From positions 1,984,001 through 2,048,000 of the forward strand of contig NC_063075.1 of the NCBI RefSeq assembly GCF_022605165.1: a stretch of 64,000 bases of DNA, in the 5' to 3' direction. The notes beneath the pieces were generated by a model. That model saw only the letters and a program-made list of their open reading frames with translations, was not told the origin of the DNA and did not search any database. Positions 37,001 through 49,152 of the stretch are shown piece by piece. Positions within the stretch are counted from its first letter, which is position 1. Every line of letters begins with the position of its first letter. The DNA comes from Purpureocillium takamizusanense. Lineage: Eukaryota > Ascomycota > Sordariomycetes > Hypocreales > Ophiocordycipitaceae. Both the position numbers and the translations under genes were made by a program.

Positions 37001-37572
37001 CTATTGCCCACCGCTCGTAACTGGGGCATAACTGATATCTTGCCGACCCATGGCCCTGCCTTCTCGCCACTCGATCATGCGCTTGAACGCCGTCCATCCC
37101 AGGAGCCCAGTCGTTCCTAGGATGAAGCCCCATACGATGATCTTGTCCTTGTTGCTGTCCCGCTGAAAGCACATGGTGACGACATTCTCTTCTTTGGCGT
37201 CTTTGCAGAAGCTAATACCTTGGCTAAGGCAGAACGCTTTGGTGCACTCGGAGCAGGATGATGATGCCGACCGCCGGGAGTTGCCTGTGGGAGCAGAGGA
37301 CTCGGCGAATCGGGGGCCAAGCAACGAGCCCAGTGATATTGACCGGCGAAGGGAGGACGAGGTAGAGGAGTCGCCGCTTTTCCCGGCCGGCCCTAGTGGG
37401 ATGATTGTGCTGTTCTTGAAGCAGGTGCATTTGCAAAAGGTTGGCGCAGCTACGAGGGGTCAGCAAGCGTGAACGCGACGCGCAATCAAGCAAGTTGAGG
37501 AATCGCACAGCTCGCCGATGCTATGGCGACCAGGGCCGCTATCAGCAGCGCGACAATGTGTAGCCGCGCCAT
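37001..37572 (-). CDS. Small Cys-rich single-pass membrane protein with signal peptide
   Basis: Two exons, 37572-37509 and 37449-37001 (minus), encode 170 residues. The 59-nt intron (gtgcga...GCTGACCCCTCGTAG) splits a Ser codon. The first 21 residues (MARLHIVALLIAALVAIASAS) are a clear signal peptide. A Cys-rich segment follows (PTFCKCTCFKNSTIIPLGP, with an N-glycosylation site), then a Ser-rich linker, a second Cys cluster (SSSCSECTKAFCLSQGISFC) and, at about residues 124-143, one hydrophobic span (KIIVWGFILGTTGLLGWTAF) before a basic cytosolic tail. The topology suggests a type I protein of the secretory pathway. I think similar proteins occur in other filamentous ascomycetes, but I cannot name a function. 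It shares a 300-bp divergent promoter region with mL50. Confidence 0.78.
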
Positions 37573-37872
37573 CACGGCAGGCAGGCTATTCGGTACGCGC
37601 GCGGAGAGGTGGGCGTAGGATAGTGATTGAAGGAAGTCGAAACAGTTTCGTCAGATGCGACACTCTGCGACCCGCGATCGGGTCCTGGAGCGAGTTTGGC
37701 GGTACTGGTGGCCGCAGCAGGCTGGTTGTTGCTGGAGGTGGGTCCTGTATCGCCACGCGGCTTCTGGTTGGTCTCCTGTCGCCAGCGCCAAAAAAGTTGC
37801 CCATCGCGAGCGGCTTCTGCGCATCGACCCTTCAACGTCACGGGTGCCGTCGCGCACAACACAATTCCCAAC
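37573..37872. promoter_or_regulatory. Compact bidirectional promoter region
   Basis: Exactly 300 bp separate the two start codons of a divergent gene pair (the small membrane protein and mL50). The region must hold both core promoters; no strong TATA box is visible. Confidence 0.45.
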
Positions 37873-39078
37873 ATGTCACGAATACCACGAGCGAGCGGCT
37901 TGAAGGCCTTGTCTTTGAACCTTGCGCCGTCATTGAGTACCGCCGCCCGACCGTCGTTTGCCGCCACGCGCGTCATCTCGACCACGTGTGCCGCCCGAGG
38001 AAAGAACACGGAATGGGTGCGAGGCAAGCTGTGGAAGGGCGAGGCGCCGGGCCCGGAAGATCCATACACACAGAGACCAGAGCCCGAGGACTCTTCGAAC
38101 CTCCCGGAACAAGCTTTGGAGTACCAGCCCCAATCGGACAAGACTCCAGCTGCGATCCTGGCCACACGCCTGGCCTTGCCACCGAAGCGGACAGAAGCCA
38201 CACCCGAGGCGCAATTGCAGTCGTCGGATCCGACGTACGTGCCGGCGACAGAGGCAGAGGGCCTTGAAGAAATTAGTACCACCAAGACTTGGTGGGACCA
38301 GCCCGGCCACTGGGGCGCGGAGAGCGAATTTGACGCCTTTGGAAGCGCTGCGAAGGTGACAGACAAAAGAATCGTGGAGGTCTACCTAAGAAGAGCAGTT
38401 GTTGAGCTGCTCGCCCTGCAAGAATCGGGCGTCTTTGCAGACTGGGCGATGAAGAGGTGGAACGAGGGCGACCGAAACGCCTTGGATAGCACACTCGCAG
38501 TCGATATCCATGTGCAGGATGGCAAGGCCTCGCTCAAGGGCGACGTCTCGTCGCTCTCCCAGAGCCTGACGGCTGATCTGGAAGAAGCCGATTTACCGGA
38601 GAGAGTCACCCTCGACGAGGCCAAGGAGATTGTCAAGGCGTGGGACCCCGCATGGAAGAGCATCGCGCTCGACGAGCAAGCCAAGTTTGTTGTATGTCCT
38701 CCGCACGCCGCCCATCCTCGCCAATGTATACAATGCTGACACGCAGTCCAGGTTCGGAAGCGCCTCTACCAGCTCACGGGCAACCTCGTTCCCGACGCCA
38801 AGCTCGCCGCGGCCACGACCGTCAATCACATCCTTACGCTCGCCTCAAAGGAGCCCAAATCGCCGAAACTTGCAGAACTGCTCAGCCGGCGGGACGACCT
38901 GCAGCGTCTCTCCAACGTCAAGGTGCATAGCCGCAAGATCGGCGCCATCGAGAAGGAGACTGTCGTGGGCCGCTGGAAGGTGATCGAGGAAGAGCTCAAG
39001 AAGCGCGGCCTGCCTGTCACAGGCACGGCGGGTCTGACCAAGAACAAGGAGAGGGACTGGATCACGGGCAAGATTTGA
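37873..39078 (+). CDS. Mitochondrial large-subunit ribosomal protein mL50 (MRPL13 type)
   Basis: Two exons, 37873-38691 and 38752-39078, encode 381 residues. The intron is gtatgt...ccag, phase 0. The start codon opens an Arg/Ser/Ala-rich mitochondrial presequence (MSRIPRASGLKALSLNLAP). The mature part contains the mL50-type segment: WWDQPGHWGAESEF, RIVEVYLRRAVVELLALQE, then the C-terminal FVVRKRLYQLTGNLVPDAKLA and the DLQRLSNVKVHSRKIGAIEKE (in parts) helical domain. An acyl-carrier-like fold is known for this family. It belongs to the large subunit of the mitoribosome, equivalent to yeast Mrpl13. Ending in KNKERDWITGKI is consistent with fungal relatives. The assignment relies on remembered family features, with good agreement over both exons. 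Confidence 0.85.
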
Positions 39079-40000
39079 GCGGACGCCGCGGAGGGGCCCT
39101 GGCAGAGTACCGAGGGGTATGCCATGTACATCTACTGTGAAGAATACAATCCATCCATGTATCAACAGGGTATCTCAAACCGCAAAGCCCTTCCTGTCTG
39201 TGAATTGTTACAGGGCGCTCCTTGAAGGGTAGACTGCCGTTTGCTAGTCGGGGAACCAGGCATAAGCACTCAGGGCTTGCCGCGACCGTGAGGTGGAAAC
39301 TCAACGCGCATTGGCAGCTTTTCGGCCCTTTGCCATGAGTCCACGATGGCTTGCGTAGGCTCGGGTCAGAGTGTGATCTTGTACCGCGCTGTTCAAAGCA
39401 CTCTTTTGGCAACCAACGGGACAAGTCGCACGGGGTCAGCAGCCGTCCGGCAATAATTCCCCTGTGCTCACCGAGTATCGTGTGTGGCATGTCAAGTCAA
39501 GCTTAAAAATAAGGGAACCAACATGGCTGTCACTACAAAGTAATAATGGCGAGGGCGAATACGGACCTCCCACCCTAACAGCCATTTGCGGAGGTATCGG
39601 TGTTCACATCACTCACACTGACACAGTGGTCATGCTAGTTCTGATGATCGTCACACCATATGGTTCCGCCGTCTGTGCCGATCGAGCACGGTCGTGATCT
39701 CATTTCCGAGTTTCTGAGGAATGAGTTGCGCCGGGAAGTCCAGCATGTATTGGAAATTCCCTCACTCATGCTCACGGATAGAACACGAGACTGAACATTG
39801 CTACCACATCGTTCACATGCTAGGGACACAAGTCCACCAAACCTGACGTACATTATACACGGCGCCTTGGCCATAAGAAGGAGAAGCTTTGCCTATTCTA
39901 TCCCCATGATGCCAATTATATACTTTTTTCCTGGCCAAAAAATCGTTCCACAAGTGTATATACAAAGAGATGAAGCATCGCAGCAGATCTTATGCTGTGT
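39079..40000. other. Convergent intergenic spacer
   Basis: About 0.9 kb, AT-richer in its second half (39840-39990), which fits 3'-end signals. No gene supported. Confidence 0.5.
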
Positions 40001-41209
40001 CTAAGGGAACTTGACCTTGGAGGTGTCGAGCGTGACGATGTAGCGCTTGCCAGCCGCCTCGGTGAGGCCGTAGAGCTTCTTGCCCCTCTTGTCGTAGCTC
40101 AGGTCCTCGGGGCTGGTCGGCAGCATGCCTTCGTTGTTGTGCGCGCCCTTGCCGGGGATCCAGCCCCAGAGATCGCCGGCCTTGGCGCCGTTGCTTCGAG
40201 AAATGTAGATCTTCTTGTCGGCCTGGACGGCGCCCTGGATGCGCAGGATGTTGACGCACGACGCCCACACGGCCTTGGCCGTCTTCTTGTCGGCGCCCGT
40301 CTTCAGGCCGCGGGTGCTGGCGTCGAGCTCGTATTGGACCAGGCGCTTGGGCTTCGCGTCCTCCTTTTGGTACTCGCCAACCATGAGGCGGTCGGGGGAG
40401 GCGGTGCGGTCGAGGGCGATGTACGAGAAGCGGAACTCGAACTTGGGCGTCCACTTGTACCAGCTGCGCCAACATCACGTTAGTACTATATCTTGGACCG
40501 CAAGCGCGGGACACCGTTGACTCTCTGTAAGCAAAAGGAAGAAAACCTACCGCTTCTGGGGAATGACGTATTTGTAGCCCGCGGCAGAGTACTTGCCGGC
40601 GCTGACCTTGCCGACCTTGTCACCGGAACCGACCTCCCAAATGTTGCTCATGTCGAAGACGCGGATGCCGTTGGAGGTGTCCACGACCCACAGCGTGTCG
40701 CCGTACCACATGATGCCGCCGGCGTGGATGCCGACGCCCTTGAAGTCGTCGTCGGCGGACGGGTACACGAGCAGCGCGTTGCGGTACTTGTTGGTCTTCT
40801 TGTCGACGAAGCTGATGCGCACCTGCTTGGCCGAGTCGCTGTACCAGCTCACCAACCAGCCGTCCTTGCCGTCGTAGGTGCCTGCCTCGAGGGCGTCGGC
40901 CGTCGACGAGATGCCCTGCGGCACCCACTTGCTGGTGTCCATGTCGTTGTAGTCCTTGGTCTTCTCCCACGACAGCTTGCCCGCCGAGCCGGCCATCTTG
41001 TGGTTGCCGTCGTTGAAGACGTCCGACACGTTGGCCCGCTTCTTGGCGTCGGTGAAGATCTTGGAGAGCGGCGCGAGGTGCTTGTTGACGCCCTGGTCGA
41101 CGAGGACGAAGCTGCCGGCGTCCTTTTGCTCAGAGGCCTTGCACTTGCTCGGGTCGTCGGCGAGCGCGAGCGTGCTCGCCGCCAGGACGAAAAGGGCGGA
41201 CAACTTCAT
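40001..41209 (-). CDS. Conserved secreted protein of unknown function
   Basis: Two exons, 41209-40551 and 40463-40001 (minus), encode 373 residues. The intron (gtaggt...gcag) splits an Arg codon. The start at 41209 opens a clean signal peptide (MKLSALFVLAASTLALA); a frame extending two codons upstream begins with a non-ATG codon. The mature part is rich in short beta-strand-like repeats with Trp, Gly and Asp (DGWLVSWYSDSAKQVRISF, GGIMWYGDTLWVVDTSNGI, IYISRSNGAKAGDLWGW, EDLSYDKRGKKLYGLTE), which could be blades of a beta-propeller. Only a few Cys are present. No membrane segment follows, so it is likely extracellular. A TATA element lies about 90 bp upstream. I do not recognise a catalytic motif; function is open. 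Confidence 0.82.
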
Positions 41210-41293
41210 GATCACGATGTATTTTCCTTAGACCGGGTGCATCAGGATGAGTTTTCTTTCAACAATGATCACCTTGGAAGCCGCAGTCGGCGC

Positions 41294-41302
41294 CTTTATA
41301 TA
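41294..41302 (-). promoter_or_regulatory. TATA box of the secreted-protein gene
   Basis: TATATAAAG on the minus strand about 85 bp before the ATG at 41209, with a short leader. This is good core-promoter spacing for a well-expressed gene. Confidence 0.55.
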
Positions 41303-42197
41303 TCCCAACTCTTTAATTCCTTTGCAGCTAATTATAAACAGCCGCTGCAGGGGGGGAGGGGGCATTGAGGCGTTCAAGCAAAATCCGGGCAAAGAGCACG
41401 CGACCTTGCCTTCGTGCTGTCTGTCTGTCTACCCCCTGGGCTTTCGGACGAAAAACGGATCAAGAATAAAGAATAATCTTCCCGTGCGGTTGTCCCGACT
41501 TTGCGGTGGTGATGGGCAACAAACATGGCCGGGGGTGGCCAAAGGGTAATGCGGGCTTATGGCTTGTCCGACAATCCCAGCCACCCGCAGATCAGTGGCC
41601 CCAAGGTCGTGCGTGGAGGAGCTGAAGAGCCGCTCTGCAGATCCGGCGTGCCAAAAGCCCTGGGGCTCATTTCAGGGACAGAGGCGGGCTGGGCTCATGA
41701 GGATTGGATTGTCTGCAGAGCGCAGGGCTGACACGCACCGAATAGGAAAGCTATGCGGCTACTAACAGAGTTACTAGCTAACGTTATGACGCTGCGCTAT
41801 TTTTGGCAACGCTACCAAGGACGCTTGTTGTTCAAGCGTTGCTATTAACTAACATTAGTCTCTGGCTGGTTGGTCTTGCAGGGGTCCTAAACTGCACGCG
41901 CGCTGTAGTTACTCTCTCAACGCTCGCGTCGCCGTCGCCGTGTTGACCTGGGAAACACAATGGCGATCGAGGCTACGCAGTCTGCGCCGTGAAGACTTTG
42001 TCCGTCAAGAAGAAAACTTCATGGTCATGTCGCATGTACCGGCCGCGGCGATTGTCTTGAATTGCTATTAATTTGGAGTTTCAACGTCAATGACTCGAAT
42101 CAACAAGCCATTGGTCGCCGACATATACAGTAGATACGAAGTACATTTGAACAACAAAACTTGGACCAAGACGCGCGCGGTAGAGGCCTCGCGACGA
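41303..42197. other. Intergenic, nothing further supported
   Basis: About 0.9 kb between the secreted-protein promoter and the 3' end of the ATPase gene. It contains AT-richer DNA near 41750-41870 with several repeats of the word TAACT or CTAAC but no gene. Confidence 0.5.
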
Positions 42198-45100
42198 CTA
42201 CCAGGCTGCTCTAGCAACCCAGCCCTTGGGGTATTTCCTCACCCAGAATCTCCTCGCCTCGTCAATCAGGATAATGTAGATGCCAAAAGCAAACGGCAGG
42301 AACCAGTACTCGACGGGCACCGCCGACGTCACGATGACCTCCTGGATGGCCGGCGGGTACAGCCACAGGAACGCCATGGCCAGCGCGAAGAGGATCGACG
42401 GAAACAGGTACAGGTTCTGGGTCTCCTTGTTGAAGAGGGGCGGGTGCTGGAAGATGCTGAGGCGGCGGGTGCGCGTCGCCATGAGGTTGAACCACTGCAT
42501 GACCACGAGGTTGACAAAGTAGATGGACGACGCCTCGGTGAGCTTCTGGTTGTAGTAGTCAGGGTCCACGTAGTCGGGGACGACGCCGAAGCCGAACCAC
42601 AGGTCCTTGAAAAGGATGCCGCTGCGCTGCAGGTACCAGTACGACATGGCGAACGAGGTGATGGTCTCGGTCATGCCGATGATGCCGTATGCCTGGAAAA
42701 TGAGCTGCCAGTTGACGAGACGATCCTTCTTGACGTTGCGGGGACGGCGCAGGAGGACGTCGGCCTCGGGCTTCTCAAAGGACAGGATGGTGGCGGCCGC
42801 GCAGTCAGTGAAGCAGCTAAGAACGTTCGCGGTTAGCTCAGGTCTCTGCTGGAAGTTTTTCTATAACGTTCACATACCAGATGATGATCATGAGGAAAGA
42901 AGACAGGATCTGAGGAAGACCAAAGACGACGTTGGTGATGACGGGCCAGAACTCGGAGAAACTTCCAGCGGGAAGCAGGTAGGCAATGACCTAGGGTGTG
43001 TGTCAGTCGACCGAGCTACTCGAGCCTTCAAAATTTTGGGTGACTGTTTACCTTCTTCAAGTTGTCAAAAACCACACGGCCGTACTGCACCGCCATGACG
43101 ACAGACGAGAACGTATCCAGAAGCACCATGTCGGCCGCCTCCATGGCAATGTCCGATCCGCTGCCCATGGAGATGCCCACATCAGCGGCCTTCAACGAGG
43201 GCGCATCGTTGACGCCATCGCCAGTCATGGCCACGACGTTGTTGTTCTGGAACTCGCGCACGATGCGAAGCTTTTGCTCAGGGGTCGTGCGCGCAAAGAC
43301 AATCTCCTCGTACTCGGTCAGCAAGTGCCACTGGTGCTCGTTGAGAGTCGTGAGTTCAGGCCCGCTGATGACGATGGCGCCCCGAGAGAATGGCGACGAG
43401 TTGTCCTTGAGCTCGTCGGCCTCATCGGAGACGGAGGGAGAGCCAGCATCGGCGTATCGCTCGAGGTTGGCAACGCCGTCGACATTGACACAGGTGACGA
43501 TGCCGGCCTCCCGAGAGATGGCCAGCGCAGTAAGAGCAAAGTCGCCAGTGACCTAGAATTCTTGTTAGCGAAAGCGTTCCCTAATACGCGGGGCACACTA
43601 GAAGCTCACCATGGCAATACGAATACCAGCTCCACGAAGCGTGGACACGACGTCGCGGATCTCAGGCCGCAGAGGGTCAACAATGGCAACCAACCCAACG
43701 AGAGTCAGGCCGGTCTTGGCATGCACCATCATTTCCTGCTCATACTCGACCGTCTCCGGAGCCGCCTTGACCATACCGGCCGGGATGACCTTCCTTGCCA
43801 ACAGCAGGCATCGCTTGCCCTGAGACGAGTAGATGTTCTTGACGTGCTCGAGGGTCGCCGACACGTGCTCGTCGATATCGGCAAGCACACCAGAAGGAGT
43901 GAGATACTGCGTGCAGCGGCCGAGAAGAACGTCAGGCGCACCCTTCATCGTGAAAAGCCTGCAGGTGTCTTAGCAAAAGAATTCGAAACGAAGACAAGTA
44001 GGAGGAAGCAAGGATCGTACAAATCGTTTTCGCCAAAGCTGGCCGCCGCATCGGCGTGCAGAGTCTGGTTGAGCGCCTCCCTGCGAGCAATGTTGAAGCA
44101 TCGAATCATGAACTTGTTCTTGCTGTTGAAGGCGAGCTCGAAAACGCGCTGCCAGCAGCCACGGAAGTAGCCAACGTTGCCCGGAGACAGCGACTCAGAG
44201 AAGCGCAGCACCGCAGAGTCCGTCGCATCGCCAAAAATGTTTCTCTTGTCGATGGAGACGTCAGCCTGCGCGGCGTCGAGCTCGGCAGCGTTGCAGAGAG
44301 CGGCGAGGGCGCCTAGCTGACCGAACGGGCCGAGCGCGTTGCCCTTTTCGCTCGACGCCATCTTTTCCTTGAGGTCCTTTACGGTCACGTTGTCGGTGCC
44401 GATGGAGCAGTCCGTCAGGGTCATTTTACCCTGGGTCAACGTGCCAGTCTTGTCGGAGCAGATGACGGAGACGGAGCCAAGTGTCTCGACGGTCTTGAGG
44501 GACTTGCAGAGAATCATGTTCTTCTTCATCATGTTGGCGGTGATGGTGAGACCGGCGGTAATGGCAATGGGAAGACCCTCAGGGATGAACGCGACAGCGA
44601 CACTGACGCAGCTGACAATGAGGGCAGACACCGAGATGAAGTCGGGGTGATCGCGCCGCAGCCAAGCGCCCCTGTTTCCCAAGTCCCGTGTTAGCTGACA
44701 CTCGGCCGCGTCAAGGACAGACAGACAGGAGATGATACATACCAAACAACCAGCACCACAATGATCATGGCAAACATGATGGCGCAGATGAAGAGGACAA
44801 AGTACAGGACCTCCCGTTCCAAGGTGGTCATCTTGGTCTTGGGCTCGCTCGTCAGGACCGCGATGCGGCCAAACACGGTACGGTCGCCAGTGGCCACGAC
44901 AATACCAACGCCGGAGCCGATGATGCAGTGGGTGCCCTGGAGGCCGATATTGTGCGTCTCCAGATAGTTGACGTCGGTGTTCTTGACGGTGGCGGCTACG
45001 GGGCGCGATTCACCCGTGAGCACAGAGCGATCGAACTTGGCGTCGGAAGAGATTTGAATAAATCGAACGTCGGCGGGGAGCTTGTTTCCGGATTTGATGT

Positions 45101-46036
45101 GCACGACATCGCCCGGAACAAGCTCTTCGGCGGGGACGCTGACGACGTTGCTGTCCCGGACGACCTGGCACTGCTCGGGAAGCATGTCCTTGATGGAAGC
45201 CATGACACGGGACGTGGACCAGTCCTGGAACATGGCAAACGCGGCTTGAATAAAGAAGACGGCGAGTAGGACAATGGCAAGAGCCTGTTACTCGAGCGTT
45301 AGGCTTCTGCTGTCAGAGGAGAGAATCAAAGTGCATGCGACGTACCAGGTTGGCCAGAGCTGGCGCAGGCTCGCCGAGCGGCTTCCATGACACGAACACG
45401 AGGATACTGCCGACGAGGAGAATGCCACCAAATCCCTTGAAGAAGTAGCCGAAGATGGTCAAGGTGCGGTTTGTTTTGGGAGGCGATGGCGCGTTCCTGC
45501 CGTACTCCTGCTGCCTGCGCCTGACCTGGTCCCCCGAAAGGCCCGAGTCCGGAGTGGTGGTGAGTCTCTTTGCCACCTCCTCAGGGGTGATGGTGTGCCA
45601 CTCAAGATCACTGAGGTCTATATAAAGACTTGTCAATGTCATACCCGGGCATGTGTGTATATGTTGGCTGCGTTCGTCGTCAACGTACCCTTGGCTGCAG
45701 AGCTGGCTGCTTTGACGGCCTCAACCCGGTCCTTGGCCTTGGATTCCTCGATCTGGAAGGAGCTATTGCGTAGCCGTCAGTGACAAATTTCCAGAAAAAA
45801 CGACTTTGCTGCACCGATCGTCATCCATTGACTTACACCGTGCGGTACTGAATGGGCAGCGTCAGAGAAGGGTCGACCTGGCCTCTGGAGTGGATGCTGC
45901 GGATGGCGAGGGACTCGCGCGAGCCGCTCCGACTCTGGGGACGCGAGCGCGAGTCGCGACGGCCGCGGGCTTGCTCCTCGTCGCCCCAGCGGACTCGCTC
46001 AGCCGCCTGCGTCTCTACAACCTTCTCGGAAGACAT
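42198..46036 (-). CDS. P-type IIC-like cation ATPase (Na,K/H,K-ATPase alpha-like)
   Basis: Nine exons on the minus strand: 46036-45837, 45762-45689, 45617-45346, 45284-44743, 44671-44021, 43958-43610, 43552-43052, 42990-42878 and 42816-42198. All phases agree and the product is 1106 residues. It pumps cations across a membrane by ATP-driven phosphorylation. Visible motifs are TGES at 272-275 (dephosphorylation loop), PEGLP at 393-397 in the fourth membrane helix, DKTGTLT with the phospho-Asp at 436, MKGAPDVLL (nucleotide domain) and TGDGVNDAP at 806-814. The C-terminal membrane region (RLVNWQLIFQAYGIIGMTET, VMQWFNLMATRTRRLSIFQ, DEARRFWVRKYPKGW) resembles Na,K-ATPase alpha subunits more than PMA1 H+-ATPases or ENA pumps. 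The Arg/Ser-rich N-terminus is cytosolic. Fungal members are usually annotated as Na/K-type ATPases; the transported ion is uncertain, and no beta-subunit gene is seen nearby. Confidence 0.92.
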
Positions 46037-46361
46037 GGTGGCGAGAGGGGGGGGCTGCAGAGATGGAGGAGGAGAGTGACAAGAGGAAGGGGGAAGGGGG
46101 CCGGGCGGGCGAGGGAACGGGAGACAACCCCGGGAGGCGAGCAGAACTGAGAAGAACCAAAGTGCGTCGACAAGGAGTCCATCAGCCAACCCGGGGGAGG
46201 GCTCTTATATCCTGACTGACAGAGGGCAATGAGGAGGGAGGGAGGCTACGGGAGTCTAGTTTCATCGCGGGCGCAGCTTGCGACGGGCGCGCGGGATGGA
46301 GCCGCCGTTTGCGCTGGCGCTGGCGCAGGGCGCTGGAAGAAACGGCATCACATGCGGTCAC

Positions 46362-46384
46362 GGAGGAGGAGGAGGAGGAGGAGG
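46362..46384. repeat. GGA trinucleotide microsatellite
   Basis: About seven and a half GGA units within a GC-rich upstream region of the ATPase gene. Confidence 0.8.
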
Positions 46385-47985
46385 GCGGTGATACTGCGGC
46401 GGGCCACAGACCCAACCAACAAGGAGCAGCGGCCACGAGCGCGGGTGGCATGGGGGGGGGCCAAGGTTGCAAGCTGGACTTCGGGGCAGGCTATGCAGAG
46501 CGACCCGACAATGACGACGGAGGAGGTGGCTAGCCAGTTTGGGGAGTGTATGTGTGTGTGTGTCCTGTCGTTGTGAAATTGCCTCGTCCGATCTGGCTGA
46601 GATGACTTGTAGTACGAGGCAGGCAAGTACACACGACGGCACAGGAACGCCAGAGACGTGTACTGTATTGTACTTTTGCTGCCGCCGCCGCTGCCACAGA
46701 AACGAAACGTGTACGAGGCGGGAAACGGGAAGCGGGGGGGTAGGTGGCAAGGGGGCAAAAAAAGGGCCAAGTGCGAAAGACGAAAAGAGGACGCAGGGCC
46801 GAGATGGGCAGTGCGTTTTTTCTTGGTCTCCTATAACAATTTTGGAGGTATCGATGTTGAAGGTGCGAGAGCCTGGCGGTATGAGCGATATACGTTGACG
46901 GGACTTGGCAGTCCAGGGCTGGGGAACCTTTCCCGCTGGACAGCCAGCCAGTCCCGGCACGGCACTGCGCTGAGAAAGGAAGGGGTCCATCAGAGATCAG
47001 CGGCGGTCATTGGGCCGATAGGTGAGGCAGGTAGGGGTCCGCCGCTCGGTTGCCTTCCGGGGGGCCGCCCTTTGTTGGCTGTCAGCCGCGCCGCCGCCGC
47101 CTGCGACAGCGAGATGCATCCTTTCTGGTTGGTACAGCCCTGCGCTGTACTGCACTACACTACCTAGGAACGGTACTGGTACTGCACTGCACTGCGCTGC
47201 ACCGCACTGCACGAATGAACAAGAGGTCAAATCTCACCCCGTCAGCACAGCACAACCACAGCAGCGTCATCGGCGTCCGCGGGCCCATCCATCCCGTCCC
47301 TCCCCCTGCCATCCACTACTACTGACTGGCCCCGTCCGTATCATATCGTGTTGGGCCATGCAAGCTAGCCCGTCACTCCTCGCTTCTCATTCAGCCAATA
47401 TTGGCTGTTTGGTGACCTCGAGGCCTCCCAGTCATTCACTCCCTCCAACGACGGCCGACAAAGTGAGGCATTTCGTGGATCGGGGTAGTTTTTTTCTGTC
47501 TCTTTCTTTCTCTCTTTCGTCCCTTTACCCTTTTTCGCTCTCCCTGTCCGCTCGTTAGTTTGCCCACCTGCCTTTGTCCGCAGGCGAGCTGAGAATTTTT
47601 CCTCCCCCGGAACAGACCAGTAGTTATGGAATCGTCGTCGCTCAATGCCTTAGAACGAGGAAGTACTAAGCCTCTACCCACTCACAGGTAGGGGAAGAGG
47701 ACAGGCAACGACGGACGGCGGGACTGCCGTCGGAGCTGAAGATGCGTTTTCTTTTCTCCATGCAGTAAGCCGCGTTCAATGTCACTACAGGGCCCGAGAC
47801 ATTGCCTCGAGACCAGCGGGTAGGTGGTGCGCTTATTGGAAAAACCATGCCGCCATCGTCATGTGGCAGGGTAGTAACGTTAGTAGCCATCGGGGGCAGT
47901 GCGTACATAGGTACGAAGTACAGCGTTGCTTTTACCGTATTTGGCTAGGTAAGGTAATGTGCGAAGTTGTTCCCTCATTGAAACT

Positions 47986-48003
47986 CGTCGTCGTCGTCGT
48001 CGT
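47986..48003. repeat. CGT trinucleotide microsatellite
   Basis: Six CGT units, in the gene-poor region. They produce an Asp run in a minus-strand frame that otherwise looks non-coding. Confidence 0.8.
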
Positions 48004-49152
48004 TGTCGCGCTGCCCACGCCATGAGCTGGCTTTTGTCATGCATGACCATTCGAGAATCCGACGAAAGCGCGCGCGCCTCGTCGTCCCTGGCGCGCCCGA
48101 ACCAACCACTCTCTCGTTCACGCCTCGTAGCTCCAGTCCTGTCGTCAAACCCTCAAAGGGCGGCTCGCATGCATCTCGACGGACATTAGGTTCTGCCGCG
48201 GCTGGCATCCGGTAGCACAGCATCAGGCTTATCAGTAAGACACGGCTACTGTTGTTGGTTGTACTTTCGTGCAACGGAGGGCTCAGAGCTGTGAACCGCT
48301 CGACCGCTGTTGCACTGCATGGGGCTGAGTGCTGCCCCCCCTCCCCTCCCTGATCTACCGCCGCGATGTCATGGCGACGGTTGCATCTTGCCATGCGACT
48401 GGTGGACCCCTGGTCAACCTTGTTCGTCGTCGCGTGCCGCCCGCGTGTCCCGACAGCTGCTGGTGCAAGACAAGCAACAACATCCCCAACTCAGCAAGGG
48501 CACGCACGGTCCACGTTGGGGCAGTCGCACGACGACCACGACGATGGGGCTCCATGTCCCTGCCGCCGAGGTCTGGCCTCATTCGTGCATGTACGGACGA
48601 GCTATGAGGTATGTGCTGCAGAGTCCTCGGTCCATCGTACTTTGTACATTGTGCTTTGTACATGAATGTTTCCACATGGCGACTATGTTGCACGATGCTG
48701 CAAGTACAGTACGAGATTGCAGGTTCTCTTCCAGGTTCTCGCTGGTGGGTATCGCCCTTGCTCGTCCCGTCAATCGTGATCCCGAATCGCGGCTAGTGCT
48801 CGACGGGCAGGAGGCGGCCAACGTTCCCGACCTCTGTTGTTGACACTTGACGGTCTGTCACTCGTCGTGAGCCCCTCATTCGAATAGTAGTATCAAAATT
48901 CCCGCAAAGACCACGCGCCATCATACTAGTGCTTGTTGCACACAAGCTTTTCGCCGGCCCGGCTCTACGGGGCGGCAGGGGGGATCGGCTCTCGCGCTTG
49001 CGCTGGCGCCGTGGCATGTTGGAGCGGCGCAGGGGGTTCCGTAACAAGGGCCGCATGTATCGTCGCGGCCCGGCCGAGTGGAGTGGATGTGAGATATATA
49101 TATACCAAGTTTGAGCAGCAGCTTTTTCTTCGTTGGCCCACCTGGTCAGCTT

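Larger units (their letters stand above)
46037..49152. other. Gene-poor stretch with microsatellites
   Basis: About 3.1 kb. The first 300 bp are the ATPase upstream region. GGA and CGT trinucleotide runs, a GT run near 46550 and CTGCA-type repeats near 47190 are present. Long overlapping frames (for example 46358-46990 and 48310-48843) are low-complexity and show no domain. No gene is supported. Confidence 0.5.

Noticed and set aside
40493..41368. A 291-codon plus-strand frame
   Set aside because: Antisense shadow of the secreted-protein exon; the minus strand has the signal peptide, the intron and better composition.
42998..44170. A 390-codon plus-strand frame
   Set aside because: Antisense to the ATPase catalytic exons, which carry all P-type ATPase motifs.
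46358..46990. A 210-codon minus-strand frame
   Set aside because: Ends in a Pro run made by the GGA microsatellite and has no domain; likely chance.
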